Notes: a model not told the origin generated them from the sequence alone. A stretch of DNA of 38,509 nt from Calditrichota bacterium (GCA_003696775.1 RFFS01000155.1:1-38509); one strand, 5' to 3'; numbered from the stretch's first letter, positions 1 to 9,563 are shown. A program made the numbers and translations.

Positions 1-216
1 CACATACGCACCCATAAGGAAAGAGATCATCATTCATATTATATTCATGATTTCGCGTAACCGTACATCATTGATGATTTAGTAAAAGTTTTTTAAGAAA
101 ATGCCCTTTAATTTCGTTTGCCATAACCCCATCGATTCAATATATTGCCGTACCTAACTCTATCTGATTCTAACTCGACCAACGATTCATACTCATTTAT
201 TGCAAAGGAGAGCCCG

Positions 217-1470
217 ATGCTTTCTAATTTCCATCGCCTTTTCCGTAAGGGCGCCGGTCTGCTCGCTCTTGGCGGACTTGTTCTGTTTTCCTGTCAAAAT
301 GAACCCACATCGGTCAATATCGATCCGGTTACCCATACATCCACGCGTACACAGACCCTTAACGGCGGTACGCTGATAGAAGGTACGCAAAACAGCGGCG
401 CCATCTATAAAATATGGGTTCCCGACCAGTGGAACCGCGAGCTGGTTATGTTTGCCCACGGTTATGTGGATGCCACGCAACCCGTCGGCATTCCGGAAAG
501 TCAATTGTATGCCGATGATTCCACCTACCTGCCGGATGTGATCACGGATATGGGCTATGCCTTCGCCATTACCAGTTACAGCGTTAATGGTCTGGCCGTA
601 AAAGAAGGCGTTGCCGATCTGGCTGACCTGACCAATATTTTCAAAAGCGAAGTGGGACGCGCCAAACAGACCTATCTCATAGGCGTATCCGAAGGCGGCC
701 TGATTACCAATTTAAGCATGGAAAAAAACTTTTTTCTCTACAGCGGCGCGCTCTCTCTTTGCGGCCCGTCCGGTGATTTTGTAAAACAATTAAATTATTT
801 CGGTGATTTCCGTGTCCTGTTCGATTATTTCTTCCCCGATGTGTTACCGGGTAACGCGGTGGATATACCGCAGGAGTTAATGGACAACTGGGATATGTAT
901 CAACAAAAAATCATCGATGCCGTCATTGCCGACCCCATTGCCGCCAGCCAGGTATTGCGTTTTAGCGGCGCGCCGATAGACCCGCAGGACCCGGCCAACA
1001 GCACGGTATATACGTTTGTGAGCATCTTATGGTATAATGCTTTTGCCACGAACAACGCCCGTCAGGTTTTGGGCGGTAATCCATTCGATAACAGCACGCG
1101 TACCTATCATGGCGGTTTTAACGCTAAGGCGGTCAATGCAGGCGTTCAACGTTTTACGGCGGATGCCGCGGCCCTGCAAGCCATAGAAAACGATTATACC
1201 ACCAGCGGCCTGCTGTTCAAACCTTTGGTTATGATGCATACCCTGGGCGATCAGATTGTCCCCAAGGAACAGATGGATTTATATGAAGCAAAAGCCGAAC
1301 TTTCCGGAAGCAGCGCATTTTTGACCACACAGGCCACACCGCGTTACGGACATTGTAACTTTACCGCCGATGAATTAATGGCCGCTTTTAGTGTGTTGGT
1401 CTATAAGGTAACCGGCGAATTACCTGGCAATGCGTTGCCTGCCAACCGTGTTTTTCTCAGCCGTAAATAA
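217..1470 (+). CDS. Secreted lipoprotein, alpha/beta-hydrolase fold, substrate unknown
   Basis: A 417-residue predicted lipoprotein hydrolase. The reading frame is open from a TTG at 145, but the ATG at 217 is preferred because AAAGGAG sits 6 bases upstream and the protein then begins with a basic, hydrophobic signal ending in a lipobox (LFSC, Cys26). The mature protein would be lipid-anchored in the envelope. The motif GVSEGG gives a nucleophilic Ser158, LGDQIVP gives a likely Asp345 and YGHCNF a likely His379, in the order expected for an alpha/beta-hydrolase triad. FAHGY near residue 80 resembles the oxyanion-hole HG loop. It is the only plus-strand gene here, is monocistronic, and is followed by a good terminator. 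Substrate and pathway are not evident; esterase, lipase-like or peptidase activity are all possible. Confidence 0.75.
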   Translation: MLSNFHRLFRKGAGLLALGGLVLFSCQNEPTSVNIDPVTHTSTRTQTLNGGTLIEGTQNSGAIYKIWVPDQWNRELVMFAHGYVDATQPVGIPESQLYADDSTYLPDVITDMGYAFAITSYSVNGLAVKEGVADLADLTNIFKSEVGRAKQTYLIGVSEGGLITNLSMEKNFFLYSGALSLCGPSGDFVKQLNYFGDFRVLFDYFFPDVLPGNAVDIPQELMDNWDMYQQKIIDAVIADPIAASQVLRFSGAPIDPQDPANSTVYTFVSILWYNAFATNNARQVLGGNPFDNSTRTYHGGFNAKAVNAGVQRFTADAAALQAIENDYTTSGLLFKPLVMMHTLGDQIVPKEQMDLYEAKAELSGSSAFLTTQATPRYGHCNFTADELMAAFSVLVYKVTGELPGNALPANRVFLSRK

Positions 1471-1493
1471 AGTTTAACATACTTTCAATTTCC

Positions 1494-1525
1494 AGGCGCC
1501 GTACATTCCGTCCGGCGCCTTTTTT
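1494..1525 (+). terminator. Rho-independent terminator of the lipoprotein hydrolase gene
   Basis: The 7-base stem AGGCGCC / GGCGCCT (1494-1500 and 1514-1520) encloses a 13-base loop and runs into TTTTTT, 23 bases after the stop codon of the plus-strand gene. Confidence 0.8.
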
Positions 1526-1734
1526 ATATCCGATCACACCACCTATCATCCATCATTCCCATACACTGCTTACCGTGCGTCCTTTCCCGCGGTTACTGTT
1601 TTTTTTCTGCGTTCTTAAAACGTTTAGGTAAACAGCCCAGACACCATACCATTGCGTAAATGAGTCCGACGAATCTTATCCATATGGATGAAAATAGCTT
1701 CGTAAAATGAATCAATGGGATCGTATTATATCTC

Positions 1735-1778
1735 AAAAAAAAAAAGCCCCCTTCAAAATGAAGAGGGCCTTCGGGCTT
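1735..1778 (-). terminator. Rho-independent terminator of the FG-GAP protein gene
   Basis: On the minus strand a GC-rich hairpin (AAGCCC pairing with GGGCTT, with inner CTTC/GAAG pairing) is followed by about ten T residues (plus-strand A-run at 1735-1745). It lies just after the stop codon at 1801. Confidence 0.8.
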
Positions 1779-1800
1779 TAGTTGCAATTTAGCATTGCCT

Positions 1801-4428
1801 TTATTTAACCAGCAGCATCTTCATGGTTTGGCTAAAACGGTTCCCGGCCGTGGCATGTAAAATATATACACCGCTGGCCTGCTGAATGCCGTTCTGATTG
1901 GTGCCATCCCATTCAAAACGATGGCTGCCGCTGTTCAATGTACCCTGAAAAAGAACGCGAATCCGTTCGCCGAGACTGTTATAAACAGTCAGTTTTACAG
2001 GCGTTTGCGCTTCATCAGCGGGCACATCAAAAAGGATTGTTGTGACGGGATTAAAAGGATTAGGATAATTCCTATGCAGCATGTAACCGCTTACAACCGT
2101 CATGGGACGGGCTTCCTGACGCGCCAGTTGTGTACGTGCCCCCGATAAACTGACATCCCATAAACGATAGGTATATGTTGTGCCGTTCACAACACTGTTA
2201 TCCGTAAAGGAATAGGCTGTTTCCGTATTGCTGTAGAGTTGTCCTTTTAAAGCATCGTCGGCTTGGTACGACGCGATTTCCATAAATTGATCACGACCTG
2301 CCACGGAACGTTCGATGACAAAACCGGCGTTTTCCAGCTCCGAAGCGGTTTTCCAGTTCATAACCACCTTCCCATCACCGGCTTCAAGGGAAAAGGCGCT
2401 TAATTCCACAGGCAATGAATTATCCGCGGTATTGGAACCGATGGCAAATTCGCCTAATGTGGTAACCGTTCCGGTGGTGGATAGAGTGTTGCCGGTGCGC
2501 GAAGTATTAAGCGGCGTCCAGGCGCTGCCGGAATTGGCGCGTTGTAATATCACCAGACGATCCGGATTATTGACACCGGCGATGCCGCTTATGTCTATAT
2601 AGATACGCGCGGAATAATTCCCGGTTAAGCCACTTTCGGACATCGTCCAGTATTTGGCGTTGCTCACCGAGTTAGGGGTAACCGTGGAACCGTCCGGGGC
2701 TGTGGCGCTGCCGCTGTAACCGGCGTTGCCGGGATCACTGTCCGTACGGGTGATGGTCAGCGTCCCGCCGTCCACATCAGTGTTACTTACGAATTCCACT
2801 GCGCCGCCGCTGCTGCCGATAAGGTACAGAAAGGTGCGGCTGGCCAATACATCGGCGGTTCCCGTGGAAGTCCCGAAGGTATAACGCATGATTTTATCGG
2901 CCGGCATGTCCGTATAGGAAGTGGTGGTACCCGGACCGGGCCAGCGTACGGTAATATTGGAAAGATAGGTTGCGTCACCCAAACCGAAGTGTGTACGCAG
3001 CATATTATGACTGCCACGCCCCGTTTGCGGCGAAACGTCACGAATTTGTGTTTTGGATGAACTGTTAATGGTTGCCGTCACTTTTACCAAGGCACCGATG
3101 GCCGACATGTTAACGGTGCTGCCATTGCCAACACATTCAATTTCACTCCAGTGGGTTCCGCTATTACCGTTATTTTTATAAAGATAGTTTTTACCCTGAC
3201 GACCCACCATCAAATCCATGTCCCCGTCGTTATCCAGATCGGCAAAGGAACCGCCTTCGGCAAAACCGGAGGTATCGATGCCGGTGGTGGTGTTTTCCGT
3301 AAATACACCGCTGCCGTTATTGGTATATAATGCATTGTGTTGGGCGGGCGAACTGGTTAAATCACCGTTCACACCTGTATAAATATCAATATCACCGTCG
3401 TTATCATAATCCGCGGCAGCGGTTACCAGGGTGAGATAGGCATCGGAGATGATCGGCCCCACGCCGGAGGTAACCTGAACCAGGGTGCCATTATCATTGC
3501 GGAATAATTCATTGGGCTGGGCTACGTTACTATCGTCACCGGCTATGGCAATGTATAAATCCAGATCGCCATCTCCGTCATAATCCAGCCAGGTGGCGGA
3601 TTGTGAATTGTATGTGGATCCGCCGGAAAGTAAAACCGTTTCCGTAAAATCCGTTCCCGTATTGATCCACAACGTTGTGTTTTGACCCGTATTACCGGCC
3701 AGGGTGACGATATCGATGTCGCCGTCTTCATCAAAATCCGCGGCGGTAAATCCGGCGCGCGCCGATGAAGCGGCTGTGATATTATTGCTAATGGAAGTAA
3801 AAGTACCGTCGCCGTTATTTCTATACATGGTGAAATTTTGGGCGCCGCCTAAAAACGTGGCGTTCGATTCAATCACATCAAGATCGCCGTCATTATCATA
3901 ATCCACCCAAATGGCGCCGATATGCGATTGAGAGGTGGAACCTCCGGAGATTTCATTTCCCAGATCGCCCATGGAAGTCAAATCGGTAAATGTCCCGTCA
4001 TTGTTATTCTGATAAACTTTTGTCTCGGAAAAGTAGGTAGAAAAAAAACCGGAACCGGAGGAATGGGTTAAAGGCTCACCAACAATAACATCGATATCAC
4101 CGTCGTTATCAAAATCCCCCCAGGAACTACCGGCGGATAAGAAAACATCACTCTCTATGCTGCCCGCGGTTGATACCGAATCGAATAACCCGTTTCCCAG
4201 GTTATGGTACAGAAAATTCTCCCACAGTAAGGGAGAACTGCTCTGAAACCCGTTGGTCATGTATATATCATAAAAACCGTCGTTATCATAATCGTTCCAG
4301 GAAACGCCGTTGGTCACATATTTACCAAATGTGCGTATAGGCCCCGTAAACTGCTGGGAAAACCCGGTCGAAATGCTCATGAACAGAATAAACCATACAT
4401 TAAGCCACTTGTAGCCATGCTTTTGCAT
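1801..4428 (-). CDS. Secreted FG-GAP/VCBS repeat protein with UnbV-like domain and C-terminal sorting/FlgD-like domain
   Basis: An 875-residue exported protein; the ATG at 4428 has GGAGGG six bases upstream. A signal peptide (ending near GFSQ) is followed by about seven FG-GAP repeats between residues 45 and 405, each with a Ca-binding loop of the type DYDNDGDLDV; these usually fold as a beta-propeller. Around residues 470-525 lies a UnbV/ASPIC-type segment (TVRWPGPG...MPADK). An unassigned beta-rich region follows, then a fibronectin-like segment from about residue 673 (LSAFSLE...GKVVMNW...FVIERS). The last 85 or so residues (YPNPFNP...GVYILHA...KMLLVK) match the C-terminal sorting/FlgD Ig-like tails common in FCB bacteria. 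It is probably exported to the cell surface, with binding or adhesion the likely role; no catalytic site was seen. It is a single gene with its own terminator. Confidence 0.85.
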   Translation of the reverse strand: MQKHGYKWLNVWFILFMSISTGFSQQFTGPIRTFGKYVTNGVSWNDYDNDGFYDIYMTNGFQSSSPLLWENFLYHNLGNGLFDSVSTAGSIESDVFLSAGSSWGDFDNDGDIDVIVGEPLTHSSGSGFFSTYFSETKVYQNNNDGTFTDLTSMGDLGNEISGGSTSQSHIGAIWVDYDNDGDLDVIESNATFLGGAQNFTMYRNNGDGTFTSISNNITAASSARAGFTAADFDEDGDIDIVTLAGNTGQNTTLWINTGTDFTETVLLSGGSTYNSQSATWLDYDGDGDLDLYIAIAGDDSNVAQPNELFRNDNGTLVQVTSGVGPIISDAYLTLVTAAADYDNDGDIDIYTGVNGDLTSSPAQHNALYTNNGSGVFTENTTTGIDTSGFAEGGSFADLDNDGDMDLMVGRQGKNYLYKNNGNSGTHWSEIECVGNGSTVNMSAIGALVKVTATINSSSKTQIRDVSPQTGRGSHNMLRTHFGLGDATYLSNITVRWPGPGTTTSYTDMPADKIMRYTFGTSTGTADVLASRTFLYLIGSSGGAVEFVSNTDVDGGTLTITRTDSDPGNAGYSGSATAPDGSTVTPNSVSNAKYWTMSESGLTGNYSARIYIDISGIAGVNNPDRLVILQRANSGSAWTPLNTSRTGNTLSTTGTVTTLGEFAIGSNTADNSLPVELSAFSLEAGDGKVVMNWKTASELENAGFVIERSVAGRDQFMEIASYQADDALKGQLYSNTETAYSFTDNSVVNGTTYTYRLWDVSLSGARTQLARQEARPMTVVSGYMLHRNYPNPFNPVTTILFDVPADEAQTPVKLTVYNSLGERIRVLFQGTLNSGSHRFEWDGTNQNGIQQASGVYILHATAGNRFSQTMKMLLVK
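3216..4293 (-). repeat. Diverged tandem coding repeat: seven calcium-loop motifs of the FG-GAP propeller
   Basis: Near-identical DNA encoding D-x-D-x-D-G-D-x-D recurs at about 4274-4293, 4099-4116, 3885-3904, 3712-3738, 3561-3587, 3388-3411 and 3216-3240. Spacing varies from about 150 to 215 bases. The DNA similarity follows from protein repeat structure and is not a separate element. Confidence 0.75.
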
Positions 4429-4610
4429 TTAAGCCCTCCAATATATATCTCTTAACCATTAACAGGATGTAAATGGATACCATATGGTGCAGGGTCGAAT
4501 ATGCCACATGTTATAATAGGCGTTCGTGCCATTTATCACATAGTAGGGCTAAAAATAAATTTTTGTAAAAAAAACTTATCAGGGAGAGCAATTATCCGAA
4601 TAAAGCGCGT

Positions 4611-5396
4611 TTACTTACAGGAATGACGAGTCCAAAACGAGCGCAGGATTTTTTCCAGCGCGTCCGGAGCGGTGGCATGCACCCAATGATTGGCGCCGGG
4701 CACGGTTTCGATTACGGTATTGGGAAATAAACGGTGTATGAGTGGTGTGTCTTTTTCGGTGATATACAGAGAAAGTGATCCACGGGCGAATAAAGCCGGT
4801 TTCTCGAAACGCGTATCCGAATCAATCCCCCCTAACAATGCGTCCAAATGGTTATGCAGGGCCGTGAGATTCACACGCCACTTAAATTGGTTATTTTCAT
4901 CGCGGTACAGGTTTTTTAAAAGAAATTGCCGGGTGGCGGCGGGCAGCATCAGTTGTTCCTGTAAAATACGCTCGGCTTCGCCGCGATTGTTTAATGTTTC
5001 CGTGGGGATTGCCCGCATCACATCAATAAAACGGGCAAACTGACTGGTATGATAGCGTTTGGGTGCTATATCAACGGATACCATAGAATCGATCAGTTCC
5101 GCCTCTTCCAGGGCCAGTTTCATGGCCACTTTGCCACCCATGGAATGACCGACCACACTGCATGCCCGACCAATGGTATCACGAATAAAACGGGCCACAT
5201 CACCGGCCATAACGTTATAATTCATTTCTTCACTATGCGGCGACCGGCCATGATTTCTCAGGTCCGGCAGATAGACATGATAGTCTGTGGCCAGACGTTT
5301 GGCAAAGGTCATCCAGTTATCGGACATGCCAAACAGACCATGTAAAATTAATACAGCGGGCCCTCCGCTTCCCGTTTCTCTGTAAAAAAGTTGCAT
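4611..5396 (-). CDS. Alpha/beta hydrolase, YbfF-like esterase family
   Basis: A 261-residue cytoplasmic hydrolase without a signal peptide. The N-terminal strand leads to LILHGLFG (oxyanion HG), VVGHSMGG provides the nucleophile elbow with Ser85, and GANHWVH near the C-terminus supplies the catalytic His. The acid residue is probably the Asp in YITEKD. Length and the opening pattern RETGSGGPAVLILHGLFG...DNW fit the YbfF esterase group, whose members hydrolyse short acyl esters or acyl-thioesters; the natural substrate is unknown. The start at 5396 has AAGGTG upstream. It follows the secA stop by 9 bases, so it is likely the last gene of that operon. No clear terminator was found downstream. 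Confidence 0.8.
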   Translation of the reverse strand: MQLFYRETGSGGPAVLILHGLFGMSDNWMTFAKRLATDYHVYLPDLRNHGRSPHSEEMNYNVMAGDVARFIRDTIGRACSVVGHSMGGKVAMKLALEEAELIDSMVSVDIAPKRYHTSQFARFIDVMRAIPTETLNNRGEAERILQEQLMLPAATRQFLLKNLYRDENNQFKWRVNLTALHNHLDALLGGIDSDTRFEKPALFARGSLSLYITEKDTPLIHRLFPNTVIETVPGANHWVHATAPDALEKILRSFWTRHSCK

Positions 5397-5405
5397 GGCA
5401 GCACC

Positions 5406-8387
5406 TTATCCGGCTTGCGCGCCGTGGCACTTTTTATATTTCTTACCGCTACCGCAAAAACAGGGATCATTCGGCCCGGGTGTTTTTTCTACACGCACCG
5501 GTTGTTTTTTATTGGAGCGTTCCCGGGAGGCTTTCTGGATGTCCGTTTCCTGCGCCTGTACACCGCTGAATCCCATATTGGTGGAAGATTCGTGAACGGT
5601 CTTCATGGGTACATGACGGCGTTCTTCCCTGTTTACCGGCTCTTCCGCCAACTGGAATTTCCACAACCAGTTCAGGATGGTTTTATTAATGCGTTCGATT
5701 AACGCGGTGAACATATAAAAGGCTTCTTTTTTATATTCAATCAGCGGGTCTTTCTGGCCGTAAGCCTGCAGATGAATGCCTTCCTTCAACATATCCATTT
5801 GATAGAGATGGTCTTTCCATTCTTCATCAATGACCCGCAAAATAAAATAGCGTTCCAGTACGGCCATTTTTTCACGTCCGATACGCTGTTCCTTAAAGTT
5901 ATACAATTCCAGCATGGCCTGTTTCAGGGCTTCTTTCAGGTCATCCGCTGTGTAAGCCGGGGCTTTTTCATAAATTTTATTGAAATCCAGAAACGCGATC
6001 TTTTGAATTTCATTTTTAAGGCCTTCCAGGTCCCACTCTTCGCTGTGCCCTTTCGGGTCCACATAGTCCGGCATGATGCCATCCAGATATTCATCCAGAA
6101 TGGCCACAACTTCCTGATATGTATCTTCCTGCATCAGGGCGGCGCGTCGGCGGTCATAAATCACCGTGCGTTGTTGATTCATAACGTCATCGTATTCCAG
6201 CAGGCGTTTACGAATGGAAAAATTCCGGGCTTCCACCTTGCGTTGGGCCCGTTCAATGGCCTTGGTCATCATTTTATGGGTGATCACTTCTCCTTCTTCG
6301 GCGCCCAGCCGTTCCATGATTCCGGCCACCCGTTCCGTGGCGAACAAGCGCATCAGGTCATCTTCCAGACTCAGGTAAAAGATACTGCTGCCGGGGTCGC
6401 CCTGACGGCCGCTACGCCCGCGTAACTGGCGGTCGATGCGCCGGGACTCATGCCGTTCGGTGCCTATCACATGCAATCCGCCCGGGATGCCCCGATCCGG
6501 ATCGCCCGCTTCGCGCACGCCGGCGCCCAGTTTTATATCCGTGCCGCGTCCGGCCATGTTGGTAGCGATGGTCACCGCTCCGCGTTCACCGGCGGCGGCC
6601 ACAATTTCGGCCTCGCGCTTGTGTTGCTTGGCGTTTAACACATTGTGCTTAATGCCGCGGCGTTTCAACATCCGGCTTAAGGTTTCGGAAACATCCACCG
6701 TAACCGTACCCACCAATACGGGACGGCCCAGTTTATGCATGGTTTCGATTTCTTCGATGATAGCGTTGTATTTTTCACGCTTGGTTCGATACAGGCGGTC
6801 ATCCATATCGATGCGGGCAATGGGTTTGTTGGTGGGGATAACCAAAACATCCAGTTTATAAATTTCCCAAAATTCCGCCGCCTCCGTTTCCGCCGTACCG
6901 GTCATCCCCGCCAGTTTATCGTACATACGGAAATAATTTTGCAGGGTGATGGTGGCCAGCGTTTGGGTTTCGCGCTCGATGCGCACATTTTCCTTGGCTT
7001 CGATGGCCTGATGCAAACCGTCACTGTAACGACGCCCCTGAAGAATACGGCCGGTAAATTCATCCACAATTTGCACCTTGCCATCCTGTACCACATATTC
7101 CTGGTCACGCTCATAAAGCGTATAGGCGCGCAGCAACTGAGAGATATTTTGTACTTTTTCACTGCGTTCATTCAAAATCTGATGCAGTTCATCTTTTTTG
7201 GCCAGCTTCTGTTCTTCATTCAGGGAGGCATCGTTTTCTATTTTGGCTATTTCTTCGCCAAGGTCGGGAATTAAAAACATTTCGGGATCATTGGGATTGA
7301 GTTCCTGCCGCCCTTTTTCGGTTAAGTCGATGATGTGACTTTTTTCATCCACTATGTAATAAAGTTCACCGAAGTAATGCTCGTCAGAGGTTTTGTTTTG
7401 CCCTTTATCGCGCAGATAGTCGTTTTCCATGGTTTGTACCAGCTTTTTAACGGACGGGTCGTGGTACAGTTTAAGAAGACGTTTATGTTTGGGGCCACCT
7501 TTTTCGGCTATCAGCAATTTCATTCCCGCTTCGCGTTCCTTGCCCTCTTTTAACAGTTCCTCACCTTCCTTGATCAGTCGGTTAAGCAAACGGTTTTGCG
7601 CGGTAACCAACCGCTCTACAAGGGGCTTCATCTCTGCATAACGATGTGTGGAAACACTAACCGGGCCGCTGATAATCAACGGGGTACGCGCTTCGTCAAT
7701 CAGAACGCTGTCCACCTCATCCACTATGGCGTAGTGATGCCCGCGTACCTGTACAATATTTTCCACGGAACCGGCCATATTATCGCGCAGATAATCGAAA
7801 CCGAATTCATTATTGGTACCGTAGGTTACGTCGCAATTGTACGCCTCGCGTCGTTGCTCCGGTGTCATATCGTTTAAAATAACACCGACCGTCAGGCCGA
7901 GAAATTTTAAAACGCCCCCCATCCATTCCGAGTCGCGTTGGGCCAGATAATCGTTAACCGTAACCAGGTGGGCGCCTTTGCCTTCCAGGGCATTCAGATA
8001 CAAGGGAAGCGTGGCCACCAGTGTTTTACCTTCCCCCGTGGCCATCTCGGCAATTTTCCCCTGATGCAGGGTAATGCCCCCCACCAACTGAACGTCAAAG
8101 GGCACCATATCCCAGGTCACATCGTGCCCCACCACTTTCCATTGTTGTCCTTTTAGACGGCGACAGGCGTCTTTAACAACGGCAAAGGCCTCGATGAGCA
8201 GATCGTCAACCGTTTCGCCCTCTTGCAAACGTTGACGAAATTCCCCGGTTTTGTTTTGAAGTTGCTCGTCGTTGAGTGATTGTAATTTTTCATATTCAGC
8301 GTTTATCTGATCCACCATTTCAAATAACCGCTTAACTTCTCGGTCATTTTTGGAACCGAATATTTTTTTAAAGATCGCTTGTACCAT
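5406..8387 (-). CDS. secA: Preprotein translocase ATPase SecA
   Basis: A 993-residue motor that drives unfolded preproteins through SecYEG at the inner membrane. Visible features are the Walker A loop GEGKT (residues 118-122), the DEVDSVLIDEARTPLIISG segment, VDEFTGR, GMTGTAETEA, the motif-VI helicase segment RQLRGRSGRQGD, and a C-terminal zinc SEC-C motif CFCGSGKKYKKCHG. It is longer than the roughly 850-900 residues of many SecAs because of a charged insertion at about residues 240-380, in the region before and within the preprotein cross-linking domain, as in other FCB-group SecAs. The ATG at 8387 is preceded by GGGGAAA. It sits 11 bases after the metallophosphoesterase gene and is probably cotranscribed with it and the following hydrolase. 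Confidence 0.97.
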   Translation of the reverse strand: MVQAIFKKIFGSKNDREVKRLFEMVDQINAEYEKLQSLNDEQLQNKTGEFRQRLQEGETVDDLLIEAFAVVKDACRRLKGQQWKVVGHDVTWDMVPFDVQLVGGITLHQGKIAEMATGEGKTLVATLPLYLNALEGKGAHLVTVNDYLAQRDSEWMGGVLKFLGLTVGVILNDMTPEQRREAYNCDVTYGTNNEFGFDYLRDNMAGSVENIVQVRGHHYAIVDEVDSVLIDEARTPLIISGPVSVSTHRYAEMKPLVERLVTAQNRLLNRLIKEGEELLKEGKEREAGMKLLIAEKGGPKHKRLLKLYHDPSVKKLVQTMENDYLRDKGQNKTSDEHYFGELYYIVDEKSHIIDLTEKGRQELNPNDPEMFLIPDLGEEIAKIENDASLNEEQKLAKKDELHQILNERSEKVQNISQLLRAYTLYERDQEYVVQDGKVQIVDEFTGRILQGRRYSDGLHQAIEAKENVRIERETQTLATITLQNYFRMYDKLAGMTGTAETEAAEFWEIYKLDVLVIPTNKPIARIDMDDRLYRTKREKYNAIIEEIETMHKLGRPVLVGTVTVDVSETLSRMLKRRGIKHNVLNAKQHKREAEIVAAAGERGAVTIATNMAGRGTDIKLGAGVREAGDPDRGIPGGLHVIGTERHESRRIDRQLRGRSGRQGDPGSSIFYLSLEDDLMRLFATERVAGIMERLGAEEGEVITHKMMTKAIERAQRKVEARNFSIRKRLLEYDDVMNQQRTVIYDRRRAALMQEDTYQEVVAILDEYLDGIMPDYVDPKGHSEEWDLEGLKNEIQKIAFLDFNKIYEKAPAYTADDLKEALKQAMLELYNFKEQRIGREKMAVLERYFILRVIDEEWKDHLYQMDMLKEGIHLQAYGQKDPLIEYKKEAFYMFTALIERINKTILNWLWKFQLAEEPVNREERRHVPMKTVHESSTNMGFSGVQAQETDIQKASRERSNKKQPVRVEKTPGPNDPCFCGSGKKYKKCHGAQAG

Positions 8388-8398
8388 GGTTTCCCCGT

Positions 8399-9112
8399 TT
8401 ATTGTCCGTATAAAATCCGTTCCGCCAGATATTCCGGCAAATCGGTTTCTTTTATTTTTTGAGATGTCTTTTCCACATCATATTGCACGCGTATGTATTC
8501 CAAAGCGTGCTTATCCGAATCATAAATCACAAAACAGGCCCGTGGATCGCCATCCCTGGGTTGCCCCACGCTGCCCACGTTCACAATGTATTGCTCACCC
8601 TGTTCCAGAATAATACTTCCCGTATGATAATAGGCCGATGGCGTAAAGATAACAGGCATGTGTGAATGCCCGATGAAGCATATTTCCTGCCGGAAGGACT
8701 TAAATTGTTGCCGGGCCTCTTCCTGGGTCAGCACATAATCCCAATGGCTAGGATTTTTCGGCGAGGCGTGTACCAGTAATATATCGCCTTCTTCCCTTGT
8801 AAAGGGTAATTTTTTAAGGTAATTAAGATTTTCCGGACTCAGTTGCGCCCGTGTCCACTCGATGGCAAACCGGGCATAAGCGTTAAAATAGCGGATATCA
8901 GCCAGTCCCACCGCCGCGTAATCATGATTGCCCATAACAATGGCGTCCGCCTTTTCCCTTAATAAGGTGACACACGCATCGGGGTCCGGGCCGTACCCCA
9001 CGCAATCACCCAGGCAATAAAGCTTTTCCACCTGATGGGTGTGCGTATAATCCAGAACAGCCTGTAACGCTTCGAGATTGGCGTGTATATCGGATAAGAC
9101 GGCAATTTTCAT
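8399..9112 (-). CDS. Calcineurin-like metallophosphoesterase
   Basis: A 237-residue dimetal phosphoesterase. Metal-ligand motifs appear in family order: SDIHAN (Asp8, His10), GDCVGYGPDP (Asp36), GNHD (Asn62, His63), a later LVHASP, and GHSHMPV. The second motif GDxVGYGPxPxxC is typical of the MJ0936/YfcE-like branch (Metallophos_2), which often shows phosphodiesterase activity in vitro. The physiological substrate is unknown. No signal peptide is present, so it acts in the cytoplasm. It starts 4 bases after the nusB stop and precedes secA by 11 bases; the tight spacing suggests cotranscription rather than a shared function. Confidence 0.88.
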   Translation of the reverse strand: MKIAVLSDIHANLEALQAVLDYTHTHQVEKLYCLGDCVGYGPDPDACVTLLREKADAIVMGNHDYAAVGLADIRYFNAYARFAIEWTRAQLSPENLNYLKKLPFTREEGDILLVHASPKNPSHWDYVLTQEEARQQFKSFRQEICFIGHSHMPVIFTPSAYYHTGSIILEQGEQYIVNVGSVGQPRDGDPRACFVIYDSDKHALEYIRVQYDVEKTSQKIKETDLPEYLAERILYGQ

Positions 9113-9116
9113 ATAC

Positions 9117-9563
9117 TTACATGAGATCGGATAGTAATCCGCGTCCTGATTTTTTTATTTTATTCTCTTTGATAAGCGATTTGATCAAAGCGTCAAGGAT
9201 GCCATTCACAAATTTCCCGCTCTTATCGGTGCTGTATTTTTTACCCAGCTCAATCATTTCATTCATGGTCACTTCCGGCGGGATGTCTTCAAAATAAAGA
9301 ATTTCCGCCAGGCCCATGCGTAAAATAAGACGGTCCATCAAGGCCACGCGGTTCAAATCCCAGCGCACAAGTTTGGCGGCTATCAATTCATCCAGTTTTT
9401 CCTGTTCCCGCAGGCATACTTCCGTAAGTTTACGGGGAAAAGGATCGCCGCATTCCTTATGTTCCGCCATCAGGTTTTCTATCTGTTCGTCGGTAGTAAT
9501 AGGGTTAAATTCATGCGCATATAGTAATTTCAACGCGCATTCTCTTCTTTTGCGTTGTTTCAT
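9117..9563 (-). CDS. nusB: Transcription antitermination factor NusB
   Basis: A 148-residue all-helical RNA-binding protein. NusB binds boxA RNA together with S10 (NusE) to support antitermination, chiefly of rRNA operons. The opening [16 protein letters not shown] and the C-terminal segment [12 protein letters not shown]...[27 protein letters not shown] (partly variable) match the family, as does the length. Its ATG overlaps the stop of the upstream dehydrogenase in an ATGA arrangement, and the metallophosphoesterase gene follows 4 bases later. Confidence 0.93.
   Translation of the reverse strand: MKQRKRRECALKLLYAHEFNPITTDEQIENLMAEHKECGDPFPRKLTEVCLREQEKLDELIAAKLVRWDLNRVALMDRLILRMGLAEILYFEDIPPEVTMNEMIELGKKYSTDKSGKFVNGILDALIKSLIKENKIKKSGRGLLSDLM

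Larger units (their letters stand above)
1471..1800. other. Intergenic region between convergent genes
   Basis: This 330-base gap separates the plus-strand lipoprotein gene from the minus-strand FG-GAP gene. It holds one terminator for each gene (1494-1525 plus, 1735-1778 minus). Nothing else recognisable lies between them. A 64-codon minus frame here runs through the terminator hairpin and is not credible as a gene. Confidence 0.7.

Noticed and set aside
117-150. TTTG, 20-base spacer, TATATTG as a Bacteroidota-type promoter for the first gene
   Set aside because: The match to TTTG-N19-TAnnTTTG is incomplete, and the organism is not clearly one that uses this promoter type.
1593-1787. 64-codon minus-strand frame between the convergent genes
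   Set aside because: It begins inside and runs through the terminator of the FG-GAP gene, has no ribosome site, and its product has no recognisable feature.
4429-4610. Promoter or regulatory RNA in the AT-rich gap before the FG-GAP gene
   Set aside because: TATTAT-like -10 sequences occur but without a matching -35, and no convincing fold or riboswitch core was seen.
5772-8156. Several plus-strand open frames of 70-217 codons opposite secA
   Set aside because: They are antisense shadows of a highly conserved gene, with compositions (His, Phe, Ile rich) typical of reverse-complement reading and no ribosome sites.
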